From: Nitrospira sp. SG-bin1
GTDB taxonomy: Bacteria; Nitrospirota; Nitrospiria; Nitrospirales; Nitrospiraceae
Length of the DNA stretch: 64,000 nt
Assembly (NCBI GenBank): GCA_002083365.1
Contig: LVWS01000033.1
Location: 62,001-126,000, forward strand
Direction: 5' to 3'
Shown: positions 1 through 9,521 of the stretch, piece by piece
Layout of the letters: every line of letters begins with the position of its first letter
How positions within the stretch are numbered: the first letter of the stretch is position 1
The notes under the pieces: generated by a model
Databases searched by the model: none
The model's input: only the letters and a program-made list of their open reading frames with translations
Told to the model about the DNA's origin: nothing
Program-made: the position numbers and the translations under genes

Positions 1-756
1 ATGGCGTTTATTCTAGACGCAGATTTGCGGAAGAAAAAAATCAGGAAGAAAGTTCCGATCTATTTCATCACCCCCGAGCCGTACATCGGCCACATGGGGC
101 TTGCCGGTGTGGGGAAATCGCGGCGGCTGATGGAGGATGAGTTTGCCGAACATACGATCAAGCCGATCCACAATATGGCGATCAAAGAAGTCCGGCCCGG
201 CAAGATGCTCTTGGAAGACGGCCAGGAAGTCCCGTTCCGGTATTCGATGATGATTCCGCCGTTTACCGGAGTCGAGGCCGTGGCGGGGACACCGGGCCTG
301 TGCAATCCCAAAGGATTCGTCAACATCGATGCCTATCAAGCGAATCCCAAATACAAGAACATCTACGCGGTCGGCGTCTGCGTGGCCATTCCGCCTGTCG
401 AGCAGACGCCGGTTCCGACCGGCACGCCCAAGACGGGATACATGATCGAATCCATGGTGTCGGCGGCCGTGCACAATATCAAGGCCGATATCGAAAACAA
501 TACCAAGAAGGAAACCGCGACGTGGAATGCGATCTGTCTGGCGGACATGGGCGATACCGGGATGGCGTTCGTGGCCCTGCCCCAGATGGCTCCGCGCAAC
601 GTCACCTGGGCGAAGAAAGGCAAATGGGTTCATCTCGCCAAGATCGCCCTGGAAAAGTATTTCCTGATGAAAATGAAGCGAGGCGTCAGTGAACCGTTCT
701 TCGAGAAGGCGATTCTCGATGCGATGGGGATCGGGAAGCGAGAGCAGTCCGCGTGA
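1..756 (+). CDS. Sulfide:quinone oxidoreductase-like flavoprotein, 5' end cut by window
   Basis: The reading frame is open from base 1 and encodes the C-terminal ~250 residues of a pyridine nucleotide-disulfide type flavoprotein. Members of this group oxidise sulfide at the membrane and pass electrons to quinone. The visible part has the second half of the FAD fold, a conserved YAVGVC segment (FAD contact next to a Cys), a PVPTGTPKTGY segment characteristic of SQR-like proteins, and a basic, amphipathic C-terminus (residues ~200-245) suited to membrane attachment. The N-terminal dinucleotide-binding motif is absent, so the true start is upstream; the ATG at base 1 is probably internal. Other sulfur genes occur at 17956-19795 and 51423-56433. 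The SQR subtype cannot be assigned because the N-terminal cysteines are missing. Confidence 0.75.
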   Translation: MAFILDADLRKKKIRKKVPIYFITPEPYIGHMGLAGVGKSRRLMEDEFAEHTIKPIHNMAIKEVRPGKMLLEDGQEVPFRYSMMIPPFTGVEAVAGTPGLCNPKGFVNIDAYQANPKYKNIYAVGVCVAIPPVEQTPVPTGTPKTGYMIESMVSAAVHNIKADIENNTKKETATWNAICLADMGDTGMAFVALPQMAPRNVTWAKKGKWVHLAKIALEKYFLMKMKRGVSEPFFEKAILDAMGIGKREQSA

Positions 757-850
757 TGTCAAGACAGGAGGCTTCTCTCTGCGGTGGAGCATGGCAGTCG
801 AACATTTGGCGAAGGTCGTCTGAATTCCTGCATAACCTGACGGGTTGAGC

Positions 851-2029
851 ATGGCCAGAGACTCCCATCACACAATAACGATCCCCGATCCGGCAACGAA
901 CCGCTCATCGGTGGTACTCGCCCTGTCTCAATTTTTGCACCATCATTTGCTGTGGTTCCTGATCGGCGCCTATGTGATCGCGATTGTCTCTCCGGCGTTC
1001 GGTCTCTGGATCAGAAAAACTTCCCTTGGGGAGATCGTTCTCTTTCAGGAGCGTGCGCAGGTGTCGTTACTGCTCATCATGCTGGCCATGCTCATGTTCA
1101 ATGCCGGCTTGGGTCTGAAGATCGAACATCTTCGAACCGTCCTGCAGAGGAAGTTCGCATTGGGGGCCGGGTTGGCCGCAAATGTGGCGATTCCGATGGC
1201 CTATATCTTTGCGGTGACCCTTGTGATGCGACTGTGGTACGAACCGGACGAAGCCCAGCACATCCTAGTCGGATTGGCGTTGGTCGCGGCCATGCCGATA
1301 GCGGGAGCGTCAACGGCCTGGGCGCAAAATACCAACGGCAATCTGGCATTGAGTTTAGGTCTCGTCCTGTTTTCCACTGTCTTGAGTCCGCTTGTGACGC
1401 CGATCGCGCTACGCGTATTCGGCGAGATGGCGGCGGAAGAATACGAACAGGTGCTGCATGGACTGGCTGCGTATGGATCGGGCGCCTTCCTTGGGCTGTG
1501 GGTCGTGGCGCCATCCCTGCTTGGGATTGCCGTGCGGACGCTTGTTCCGGCGGGATGGATGACGGTCGGCATGCCATACGTGAAGTTCGCCAATTCCATC
1601 ACTCTGTTGCTCCTGAACTATTCGAACGGCTCCGTGTCGCTTCCCCAGGCGGCTGCCGATCGCGATTATGATTTCCTCGCCGTGACGCTGGCCATTACGA
1701 CCGGGTTGTGTCTCTTGGCCTTCGCGACGGGGTATGGGCTGAGTTGCTTGTTTAACTTGGAACGAGCGGAACGTGTCTCGTTGATGTACGGACTGGGGAT
1801 GAACAACAACGGAACAGGATTGGTTCTGGCATCACTCCTGTTGTCGTCCTACCCGCGGATCATGGTGCCGATCATTTTCTATAATCTGGTTCAGCATCTT
1901 GTCGCCGGGACTGTGCATATGGTGGCGGAGAAGAAATGGAGAGAACCTGAACAAGTGAATTCTAGGAGTACAGAAAAGTCGACATCAACGGAGAGGCCAC
2001 GTGCAAAGCGCACCCTGTTGACGGCTTGA
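851..2029 (+). CDS. Bile acid:sodium symporter (BASS) family transporter
   Basis: This is a polytopic membrane protein of about 392 residues with roughly nine or ten hydrophobic segments. Two signature stretches identify the BASS/SBF fold: AMPIAGASTAWAQNTNGN in the middle and GMNNNGTGLVLAS near the end; these are the crossed helices that bind sodium and substrate. Family members carry organic anions, so the substrate here is unknown. The C-terminal ~35 residues are hydrophilic, Ser/Thr/Arg-rich and probably cytoplasmic. I chose the ATG at 851; an in-frame TTG lies at 845 and neither has a strong ribosome binding site. It follows the SQR-like gene by ~95 bp and may share its transcript. Confidence 0.75.
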   Translation: MARDSHHTITIPDPATNRSSVVLALSQFLHHHLLWFLIGAYVIAIVSPAFGLWIRKTSLGEIVLFQERAQVSLLLIMLAMLMFNAGLGLKIEHLRTVLQRKFALGAGLAANVAIPMAYIFAVTLVMRLWYEPDEAQHILVGLALVAAMPIAGASTAWAQNTNGNLALSLGLVLFSTVLSPLVTPIALRVFGEMAAEEYEQVLHGLAAYGSGAFLGLWVVAPSLLGIAVRTLVPAGWMTVGMPYVKFANSITLLLLNYSNGSVSLPQAAADRDYDFLAVTLAITTGLCLLAFATGYGLSCLFNLERAERVSLMYGLGMNNNGTGLVLASLLLSSYPRIMVPIIFYNLVQHLVAGTVHMVAEKKWREPEQVNSRSTEKSTSTERPRAKRTLLTA

Positions 2030-2183
2030 GTCGTCGCCGCGTTGGCTTTTGGGAGAATTGTTCGTTGTCCCCTTGTCATCGGCATTGCGTGGGAGGAGAT
2101 GGGATCGCTGGATCGCGGCCGCTTCTAGCCTGAATCCTTTCCTGGGTCGGTGCCTCACATGAGCAAGAGGAAAGGAGGAGGTT

Positions 2184-2372
2184 ATGAAACTCAATGAACA
2201 ACTCAGGCTCATCGCCGGCCTGTTTGTGCTTGTCGCCGTCATCTTGGGAGCGACCATCCATCCGTATTGGAACTACTTTGCCGCATTTGTGGCGGTGAAC
2301 CTCATACAATCGGCTTTTACCGGGTGGTGTCCGATGATGGCGTTGTTGCGCACACTCGGCGTACAAGAATAG
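2184..2372 (+). CDS. DUF2892 (YgaP-like) small membrane protein
   Basis: A 62-residue inner membrane protein with two transmembrane helices (about residues 8-24 and 30-48) and the family's GWCPMMALLRTLG ending. DUF2892 domains occur alone or fused to rhodanese domains and often lie beside sulfur genes; their biochemical role is unclear. A strong AAAGGAGG ribosome binding site lies just upstream of the ATG. A second member of the family is at 51900-52118, again in a sulfur context, which supports a role linked to sulfur chemistry at the membrane (inference). Confidence 0.75.
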   Translation: MKLNEQLRLIAGLFVLVAVILGATIHPYWNYFAAFVAVNLIQSAFTGWCPMMALLRTLGVQE

Positions 2373-2515
2373 CAGGATGGTGAAAACGCCCTTCAGCTTT
2401 ATAGAGGTCAAGGTTGAGCGATTGAATCTTCCTCAGCCTTAACCTCGGCCTCTCGGTGCGTCTGGACGGGTGGGGGAGAAGAGAGGGAGGGATGTTCGAT
2501 GATCAGGAGTCAGCC

Positions 2516-3061
2516 ATGACGATTCCGCTTGCACTCGAAGGCGCCTTTGCGAGCGAAGAGGCGTTGCGTGAGATGATTGTCACACGGAAGGTCTGTTTCG
2601 ATCACGACCCATTCTATGTCAAAGATGGATCGGATCGGGTCGTCAAAATTGGATTCCAGCTTAATCTCTATGCCGCCTTTCAAGACCCTGCGCACCTGCC
2701 GACTGGTGACGATTTTGAGCTGCGAGAGCTGGTGAGAGTTCTTCATCGCCTCTGCCGCGTGTTCTTTCAATCGCTGGAGCTTCTGAAACCCTGCCAATAC
2801 CCTGAACCTCCGATGCATCGCATCGTCTATTCCCCGGAGCGTCGATATCGCGCGGAAGTCTGCCTTCAAATCCCGATTTTCGATCGTGGGCATTACGGCG
2901 CGAAACCGGATCGTAGCCTTGAGGAGCTGCTCGCGACGGCGGAATGTCTGCTTCGCCAGTTGGGAGCCAGGCGTGGGACATGGGACGATCAGAAGGGTGG
3001 GAATGCTCAACCCGAGGATCGGTGCGAGGACCATGCGCGGGCGGCCATGGGAGAACTCTGA
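2516..3061 (+). CDS. Conserved hypothetical protein
   Basis: I do not recognise this 181-residue protein. It is soluble, with no signal peptide or membrane segment. The central region (about residues 15-110) looks like a compact alpha/beta domain and carries HDPFYVKDGSDRVVKIGFQ. The C-terminal ~25 residues are polar and probably disordered. The ATG at 2516 is preferred over the upstream GTG at 2456 because AGGAG sits at 2505-2509, six bases before it. It ends 21 bp before the efflux adaptor gene, so it may be the first gene of that operon. Confidence 0.6.
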   Translation: MTIPLALEGAFASEEALREMIVTRKVCFDHDPFYVKDGSDRVVKIGFQLNLYAAFQDPAHLPTGDDFELRELVRVLHRLCRVFFQSLELLKPCQYPEPPMHRIVYSPERRYRAEVCLQIPIFDRGHYGAKPDRSLEELLATAECLLRQLGARRGTWDDQKGGNAQPEDRCEDHARAAMGEL

Positions 3062-3082
3062 GTCGGAAGGACCACCGCACGG

Positions 3083-4147
3083 ATGATGTTCACGTCGGTG
3101 ATATGCATGCTTATCGCGGTCCTGCTCCTGGCCGGCTGCGGATCGAAGGAAGAGCCGGTCACGTCGGTGTCGGCCGCTCCCCAGAAAATCATTCAGGCTG
3201 CGGTCGTCGAAGCCCGGCACACGTGGGTGCCGATCCGTGTGGAGGTGACGGGCCAGGTCGCTCCGATCTTCCAAGCCACACTCTCCAGTCGCATTCAAGG
3301 AACGATCGACAAGTTGCTGGTTCGCGAAGGGGCGAAAGTCTCCAAGAGGCAACTCCTGGTCCAGCTGGATAGCCGAGATCTTCAGGCAGACTTGGCCCGC
3401 GCTCGCGCGGAAGTCGAGAATGCAAAGGCGCACCTCGACCGTATGAATCAATTGTACGTGGAAGATGCGGTCTCCAAACAGGAGATGGAAAACGCGACCC
3501 GAGGTTACAGAGTTGCGGAGGCGAATCATCAGGCGGTGGAGGCTCAGCTCAGCTACACGGCGGTAAGGGCGCCCTTTGCCGGCGTCATCACCGAGAAAAA
3601 AGTGGAAGCGGGGGAATTAGCCTCGCCCGGCCAGCCATTGCTCAAAATGGAAGACCCTGAGCGTCTTCGGTTGGAGGCCACGGTGGCGGAAGGAGACCTC
3701 AAATCGGTATCCCGCGGCGATAGGATTCCCGTCATCATTGATGCGTTAGGAGGGCAAGCGTTGGTCGGCACAGTCAGCCAGATTCTCCCCGCCGGGGATC
3801 CACACACGCATACCTTCATGGTCAAGCTGGATTTGCCGAACACAGCCGGACTGAAGACCGGCATGTTCGGTCGCTTTCAGCTCGACAAAGGTGCCACGGA
3901 AACGATTCTTCTCCCCTCCACAGCCGTGGTCGAACGCGGTGAGCTCAGCAGCCTGTACGTCGTTGGGGCGGATCAGATCGCGCGGCTTCGGTGGGTCAAA
4001 CTCGGGCGGCGCTTCGGCAATCATGTCGAGATTCTCTCGGGCCTCAATGAAGGCGAACGAGTCTTGACCGACGGCATCCGCGGAGTCGATGGAGCCACAG
4101 TCCAGATAGTCGAGACGATGGCTTCTCCGCCCGCAAAAATTCCGTGA
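3083..4147 (+). CDS. RND efflux periplasmic adaptor (membrane fusion) lipoprotein
   Basis: This is the adaptor subunit of a tripartite RND pump; it links the inner-membrane permease to an outer-membrane channel. An N-terminal lipoprotein signal ends in LLLAGC with Cys19 as the likely lipidated residue. Then come the lipoyl/barrel-sandwich half (GQVAPIFQATLSSRIQG), a coiled-coil hairpin (about residues 105-150), the second lipoyl half (VRAPFAGVITEKKVEAGE), a beta barrel and a membrane-proximal domain ending near residue 350. At 354 residues it has normal family length. The permease follows 76 bp downstream. No TolC-like outer-membrane gene is adjacent, so the channel must be encoded elsewhere. 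Confidence 0.9.
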   Translation: MMFTSVICMLIAVLLLAGCGSKEEPVTSVSAAPQKIIQAAVVEARHTWVPIRVEVTGQVAPIFQATLSSRIQGTIDKLLVREGAKVSKRQLLVQLDSRDLQADLARARAEVENAKAHLDRMNQLYVEDAVSKQEMENATRGYRVAEANHQAVEAQLSYTAVRAPFAGVITEKKVEAGELASPGQPLLKMEDPERLRLEATVAEGDLKSVSRGDRIPVIIDALGGQALVGTVSQILPAGDPHTHTFMVKLDLPNTAGLKTGMFGRFQLDKGATETILLPSTAVVERGELSSLYVVGADQIARLRWVKLGRRFGNHVEILSGLNEGERVLTDGIRGVDGATVQIVETMASPPAKIP

Positions 4148-4156
4148 AGGGTTCCT

Positions 4157-4195
4157 CGTGATGCGCAGAACAAATGGCGAGATACGCTTCACGAG
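4157..4195 (+). repeat. Dispersed 39-bp repeat, copy A (intergenic)
   Basis: It lies between the RND adaptor and permease genes. It matches bases 5105-5143 without gaps at 33 of 39 positions. Both copies contain GCGCAGAA followed by GCGAGATACGC and TCACGAG. The GTGA and TCAC ends give it a partly palindromic character, as in small REP/MITE-like elements. Confidence 0.6.
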
Positions 4196-4222
4196 ATTCG
4201 AACGACACATGACGGTTGACGC

Positions 4223-7200
4223 ATGACGACTTACAAGCCCGGATTGAGCGGCCGCATCGCGGCCCTTTTCATCGACAGTAAGCTCACGCCGCTCATCATA
4301 TTGGGTGTGTTGCTGCTGGGACTGTTTGCCGTTGTCGCCACTCCCCGTGAGGAGGAACCGCAAATCGTCGTGCCGATGGCCGATGTCTGGTTGCCGTTTC
4401 CCGGTGCGTCCGCCAAGGTCGTCGAAGAACAACTCACGAAACCGATCGAGCGTAAGCTCTCTGAGATCAAAGGCATCGAATATGTCTACTCGATTTCCCG
4501 TCCAGGCGGCGCGCTGATCATCGTCCGGTTCTACGTCGGCCAGCCGATGGAACAGAGCCTGGTCGATCTCTACGACAAGTTGATGTCCAACCAAGACCTG
4601 TTGCCGTCCGGCGCGGAACCCTTTCTTGTCAAGCCGAAGGACGTCAATGACGTCCCGATCGTCACGTTGACGCTCTCCAGCGAGCGCTACGGGGAATTCG
4701 AACTCCATCGCCTCGCCAAACAGGTGTTGGAGGAGATCAAGAAGGTGTCCGGCACATCGGCCGGGTTCATCGTCGGCGGCCGGCCGCGTGAACTGCGCAT
4801 CCAGATCGACCCGACAAGGCTGAAAGCCTACGGACTGACCCCGTTGCAGGTCGCGAATGTGATACGGGGTGAAAATCGAGCATTATCGACGGGCCGATTT
4901 GACAGCCGCAATCAAAGTTTTCTCGTGGAGACCGGCCGTTTCATACGATCGCGTGAAGATCTCGAGTCCCTCGTGGTGGGCGCCAGCGAGCAGCGGCCGG
5001 TGTATCTCCGCCAAGTGGCGGAGGTGATCGACGGACCGGCGGAAGCCACGAGTTACGTCTGGTTCGGGCTGGGCCCGGAAGCGAGTCGTTCGTCGTTCGT
5101 GAATCGTGAAGCGCAGAAGGGATCGCGAGATACGCGTCACGAGGAGCGTTTCACGGAAGAAGAGCCGGCAGTAACCGTCGCCGTCGCCAAGCAGGCCGGC
5201 ATGAACGCCGTGACCGTCGCCGCGGACGTGATCCGAAAGGTTGAAGAGATGAAGGGCGTGACGATTCCGTCGGACGTGCGTGTGACCGTCACCCGCGATT
5301 ACGGAGAAACGGCGCAGGAGAAAGCCAATGAATTGTTATGGCATTTGCTCATCGCCGTCGTCGCCGTGGTGGTCTTTCTCGGCGTGGCATTGGGGCCGCG
5401 ACCGGCTCTCGTCGTGTCGATCGCGATCCCTCTGACCCTGGCTCTCACGCTCTTCACCTCGATGGTGATCGGCTACACGATCAACCGGGTAACGTTGTTT
5501 GCACTCATCTTTTCGATCGGCATTCTCGTGGACGATGCCATCGTGGTGGTCGAAAACACGTACCGTCACTTGAAGATGCGTCTCAGGGCCCATCACGACG
5601 CCTCCATCCAGGCGGTTGATGAAGTCGGAAATCCCACGATCCTGGCGACGTTCACCGTCATTGCCGCACTCCTACCGATGGCGTTCGTTTCCGGCTTGAT
5701 GGGGCCCTACATGAGACCGATCCCCGTCAATGCCTCCATCGCCATGTTTTTTTCGTTGTTGGTCGCGTTCGTCGTGATTCCGTGGTTCTGCCAGACGTGC
5801 TACCGCCCCGGAGTCTCCGTATCGGGAGTGGACCATGAGGGCGACGAGAGGGGATTCACCGCTCGAATCTATCGGAAAGTCCTGTCCCCATTGCTGGCCC
5901 ATCCGATTCTCGCGTACGCATTCCTGGGTGTCGTCGGACTGTTGCTCGTGGGATCGACGTTGTTGTTCTATACGCGCCATGTGGTCGTCAAAATGCTTCC
6001 GTTCGACAACAAAAGCGAAATTCAACTGGTCATTGATATGCCCGAAGGAACCACGCTCGAAGAAACGGCGCGGGTCACGCAAGCGTTGGGGCGATACGTG
6101 AAGACCGTGCCGGAGGTACGCGACTATCAGGCCTATGTCGGAACGGCCTCACCCTTTAACTTTAGCGGGCTGGTTCGCCACTATTACCTGAGGGAACAAC
6201 CTCACGAGGCCGATATCCAGATCAATCTGGTCGCGAAGCATCGGCGCGACGCTCAGAGTCATGAGATCGCCCAACGAATCCGTCCACCGGTGCAAGAGAT
6301 TGCCCGCGAATACGGAGCCAATGTGAAGATCGTCGAAGTGCCGCCCGGGCCACCCGTGCAATCGGTGCTGGTGGCGGAGGTCTACGGCCCCGACTACAAC
6401 AGGCAGCTCGCCGTGGCTCGGGAAATGCGAACCCTGTTCGAATCCACGTCCGGAGTGGTTGACGTGGACGACTATATCGAAGCGGACCAGGTGAAATATG
6501 TCTTCACGGTCGATCGGGCGAAGGCGGCCCTCGCCGGCATTCCTTCAGAAGAAATCGTGAGCACGCTGCGCATGGCGCTCCAGGGGGCGAAGGTCGGGCT
6601 GGTCCATATGCCTCAAGAGAAGAGCCCCGTTCAAATCGTCCTTCGTTTGCCGATCGCCGAACGGACGGGTCTGGAGCATCTCGGCGAGATCGGGATGCGC
6701 ACCAACACCGGCGGCATCGTCCAGTTGTCGGAACTGCTCAAGATCGAACAGACCGTGCAAGATAATGCGATTTATCACAAGAATCAAAAGCCGGTCGTCT
6801 ATGTCGTCGCCGATGTCGGCGGCTCCGGGGCGGAGAAAGCCGAAAGCCCGGTCTATGGCGTGCTGGGGGTCGGGAAAAAGCTGGACGCGTTTCGTCCGGC
6901 GGAAGGGTATCAGATCGAACAGTATTACGCGTCCCCGCCCTGGTCGGAAGAGAAGATCGCCATGAAGTGGGATGGTGAATGGCACATCACGTATGAAACG
7001 TTCCGTGACATGGGCCTCGCCTTTGCCGTGGCCATGTTGCTGATCTATCTCCTGATCGTCGGGCAGTTCCAATCGTTCATCACCCCCCTGATCATCATGG
7101 CCCCCATCCCACTCACGTTGATCGGTATTCTGCCCGGGCACTGGCTGACCGGATCGTACTTTACCGCGACATCCATGATCGGATTTATCGCGCTCGCCGG

Positions 7201-7564
7201 GATCATCGTGAGAAATTCTATTCTCTTGGTCGATTTCATACAGCTCCAAGAACGAGCGGGTGTGTCCTTGTCGGAAGCCGTCATCACAGCGGGAGCGATT
7301 CGGACGCGCCCCATACTTCTGACCGCCGCCGCGCTGATGGTCGGCGCCTTCGTCATCATTCTCGATCCCATTTTCCAAGGGTTGGCCGTCTCGTTGCTCT
7401 TCGGTGTCGGCGCCTCGACGCTGCTGACCCTCATCGTGATCCCGGTCCTGTACTATCAGATGAGGGGAATGCCGTTAGGGTCGAGGCCGAACGATGCCGA
7501 CGCGCCGCTGGAAAAAGAGGACGTGACTTCTGACCGTGCGCATTCAGGAGCCGTTCCAGTCTAG
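4223..7564 (+). CDS. RND efflux permease (AcrB/MdtB-like)
   Basis: The inner-membrane, proton-driven permease of an RND pump; 1113 residues is slightly above the usual ~1040. It has the first transmembrane helix near residues 20-38, a large periplasmic porter domain, a helix bundle with the proton-relay segment ILVDDAIVVVENTYRH (the two Asp near residues 436-437), a second porter domain, and a second bundle with GIIVRNSILLVDF. Substrate class is not evident; it lacks a clear metal-pump methionine/aspartate signature, and a multidrug-type pump is likeliest. Residues ~288-313 form a polar, Arg/Glu-rich insert encoded by a dispersed repeat (5105-5143). The insert lies in the first porter domain and keeps the frame. 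It pairs with the adaptor upstream. Confidence 0.9.
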   Translation: MTTYKPGLSGRIAALFIDSKLTPLIILGVLLLGLFAVVATPREEEPQIVVPMADVWLPFPGASAKVVEEQLTKPIERKLSEIKGIEYVYSISRPGGALIIVRFYVGQPMEQSLVDLYDKLMSNQDLLPSGAEPFLVKPKDVNDVPIVTLTLSSERYGEFELHRLAKQVLEEIKKVSGTSAGFIVGGRPRELRIQIDPTRLKAYGLTPLQVANVIRGENRALSTGRFDSRNQSFLVETGRFIRSREDLESLVVGASEQRPVYLRQVAEVIDGPAEATSYVWFGLGPEASRSSFVNREAQKGSRDTRHEERFTEEEPAVTVAVAKQAGMNAVTVAADVIRKVEEMKGVTIPSDVRVTVTRDYGETAQEKANELLWHLLIAVVAVVVFLGVALGPRPALVVSIAIPLTLALTLFTSMVIGYTINRVTLFALIFSIGILVDDAIVVVENTYRHLKMRLRAHHDASIQAVDEVGNPTILATFTVIAALLPMAFVSGLMGPYMRPIPVNASIAMFFSLLVAFVVIPWFCQTCYRPGVSVSGVDHEGDERGFTARIYRKVLSPLLAHPILAYAFLGVVGLLLVGSTLLFYTRHVVVKMLPFDNKSEIQLVIDMPEGTTLEETARVTQALGRYVKTVPEVRDYQAYVGTASPFNFSGLVRHYYLREQPHEADIQINLVAKHRRDAQSHEIAQRIRPPVQEIAREYGANVKIVEVPPGPPVQSVLVAEVYGPDYNRQLAVAREMRTLFESTSGVVDVDDYIEADQVKYVFTVDRAKAALAGIPSEEIVSTLRMALQGAKVGLVHMPQEKSPVQIVLRLPIAERTGLEHLGEIGMRTNTGGIVQLSELLKIEQTVQDNAIYHKNQKPVVYVVADVGGSGAEKAESPVYGVLGVGKKLDAFRPAEGYQIEQYYASPPWSEEKIAMKWDGEWHITYETFRDMGLAFAVAMLLIYLLIVGQFQSFITPLIIMAPIPLTLIGILPGHWLTGSYFTATSMIGFIALAGIIVRNSILLVDFIQLQERAGVSLSEAVITAGAIRTRPILLTAAALMVGAFVIILDPIFQGLAVSLLFGVGASTLLTLIVIPVLYYQMRGMPLGSRPNDADAPLEKEDVTSDRAHSGAVPV
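5105..5143 (+). repeat. Dispersed 39-bp repeat, copy B (in frame inside the RND permease)
   Basis: 33 of 39 bases match copy A at 4157-4195 with no gap. It codes for about residues 295-308 of the permease and forms the core of a hydrophilic insert that interrupts the otherwise conserved WFGLGP ... PAVTVAVAKQAG region. The surrounding bases carry additional GTGA and TCAC half-repeats. Confidence 0.6.
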
Positions 7565-7842
7565 TTTTGTCACGCTGGTATAACCAAAAGACGGAGATTC
7601 CTGGGTTTCACGAATGCATGATCCATCTTAGGATTGATCCCAGAGGGGAGAGGCAGTCCGCTGTGCCCTGCAGCGTAGGCATTCCGACCATCGACCGCTG
7701 AGCAATCCGTTTGACGCCAAGGCAAAATGACGCGTCAGAGAATAGGAAGCGACCGACTCACTCGAGTAGGCCGTGCCATGGAGCTAGGGGTTCACCTTGG
7801 TTTGACGGATAAACTTACTAGAAACGTGCGTTGTTCATCGAG

Positions 7843-9477
7843 ATGCCCTCTTTGGTCTTGTTCAATAATGCCTCCGAGCCTAGAATTGCAGCCTCATCGA
7901 TGCGTCCCCAAACCACTAAGAACAAGTCACGGCGACCAACCGTTCCTGGACGGACCGGCAAGCGCACGTCATCGAGCAGGATGCGGCTGGGAGACGATCT
8001 CTTCGACCGGGCCCTTCGATTAAGTCCCCATCCAATCGGGATCACGGAACTGGATACCGGGCGCTGTCTCGAAATCAACGACGCCTGCCTGAACATTTTT
8101 GGGTTTCAACGCGATGAAGTCATCGGAAAGTCGACGCTGATGCTGGGGATCTGGCCCGATCATCAAGAACGAGCCAAGTTGATTGCTCGGCTCCGATCCC
8201 AAGATTCCGTCCGCAATGTCGAAGTGTCGATGCGAACGAGGCACGGGGGGCTGCGACACTTTCTCATTTCCGTCGACGTGATCGTGCTCGAGGGAAAGCG
8301 ATGTCTGCTCACGATCGGCAGTGACATCACCGAGCGTAAACAAGCGGAGAGAACACTCCACGAGCTCAACGAGATGCTCGAACAACGGGTCGCCGAGCGC
8401 ACGGCCGCGTTATGCACCGTGCAGGCCAGACTGCAACTACTGTTGCAAGCGACTCCCGTGGTGCTCTATGCGCGCAGAACCACCGGCGAGTTCGGGACGA
8501 CCTTCATAAGCGAAAACGTCGTCGAGCAGCTCGGCTACAGCCCCTCGGACTTCATCGACGACTCGAATTTTTGGGTCGCCCATCTTCATCCCGACGATCG
8601 TTCGTGGGTTCTTGCCGATCTCTCGCGGGTTTTTGAACGGGAGTATGAGGTGCACGAGTACCGTTTTCGCCATAAGGACGGAACGTATCGCTGGATGCAC
8701 GACGAATTGCGTCTCCTTCGTGACAGTGCCGGTGTGCCTGTTGAGTTGTTCGGTTTTCAGATCGATGTCACCAGACGCAAGCAGGCGGAAGAGGCATTAC
8801 GTCTGCATCAGGTGAAGCTGGAAAGTTTGACGGCCAAACTGCTCGCGGCACAAGAACTCGAACGGCAACGTATCGCCCGTGATTTGCACGACGACGTGAC
8901 GCAGCGGCTGGCCAGCCTGTCGGTGGATGCCGGCGCACTCGAGCGGTTGTGCCAGTCCGTGCCCGCGCTGTTGCCGCAATGCCGCAGTATTCGAGAAGCG
9001 GCGGGGCAGCTCGCGGACGACGTGCATACCTTCGCCTATCGGCTCCATCCCTCCAGCCTGGAACATCTGGGGCTGGAAGCGGCGATCCGGGATCATACCC
9101 ACGAGTTTGAGCAACGCACGGGACTCATGGTTCACTATGCTTCGCGAGGCGTACCGAAATCGATTCCCACCGACAAGGCCATTTGCCTGTATCGTATCGT
9201 CCAAGAAAGCCTGCAAAATGTGATGAAGCACGCCGAGGCCTCGACGGTCCTCGTCCGGTTACTGGGGATCTCCCATGGAGTCGGTGTCTGCATCCATGAC
9301 GACGGGAAGGGATATGAAACGCAAGCAGCACCCACGCGCGGGCTTGGACTCCTCAGCATGGAAGAGCGGGTTCGCCTAGTGGAGGGGACGTTCCGTGTCC
9401 GTACGCGTCCGGGTGACGGAACGGAAGTCCATGCCTGGGTGCCGCTTGCGGACGGCGGACCACAGGCAGCTCCATGA
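7843..9477 (+). CDS. Soluble PAS-PAS histidine kinase, NarL/DegS type (module 1)
   Basis: A cytoplasmic sensor kinase of about 544 residues. After a low-complexity basic N-terminus come a PAS domain (about residues 50-165), a short coiled-coil linker (LNEMLEQRVAERTAAL), a PAS domain of the PAS_3 type with a PAC tail (about 195-315), a HisKA_3 dimerisation domain with phospho-acceptor motif RDLHDDVTQRLA, and a HATPase domain with N box ESLQNVMKHA and G boxes DDGKG and GLGLLSMEERV. There is no transmembrane helix, so the signal is intracellular. The start is uncertain: ATG 7843 is used, TTG 7831 is an alternative, and ATG 7900 or 7981 would also keep both PAS domains. The cognate regulator follows 44 bp downstream. 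Its paralogue is at 20813-22222. Confidence 0.85.
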   Translation: MPSLVLFNNASEPRIAASSMRPQTTKNKSRRPTVPGRTGKRTSSSRMRLGDDLFDRALRLSPHPIGITELDTGRCLEINDACLNIFGFQRDEVIGKSTLMLGIWPDHQERAKLIARLRSQDSVRNVEVSMRTRHGGLRHFLISVDVIVLEGKRCLLTIGSDITERKQAERTLHELNEMLEQRVAERTAALCTVQARLQLLLQATPVVLYARRTTGEFGTTFISENVVEQLGYSPSDFIDDSNFWVAHLHPDDRSWVLADLSRVFEREYEVHEYRFRHKDGTYRWMHDELRLLRDSAGVPVELFGFQIDVTRRKQAEEALRLHQVKLESLTAKLLAAQELERQRIARDLHDDVTQRLASLSVDAGALERLCQSVPALLPQCRSIREAAGQLADDVHTFAYRLHPSSLEHLGLEAAIRDHTHEFEQRTGLMVHYASRGVPKSIPTDKAICLYRIVQESLQNVMKHAEASTVLVRLLGISHGVGVCIHDDGKGYETQAAPTRGLGLLSMEERVRLVEGTFRVRTRPGDGTEVHAWVPLADGGPQAAP

Positions 9478-9521
9478 CGCGCAGAGTCCGGCGTGGATGA
9501 CTCAAGGAGTGAGCTCCTACC

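Noticed and set aside
2510..3529. 339-codon - strand frame opposite the unknown gene and the efflux adaptor
   Set aside because: It spans two well supported + strand genes, is rich in Arg/His/Asp and has no recognisable motif.
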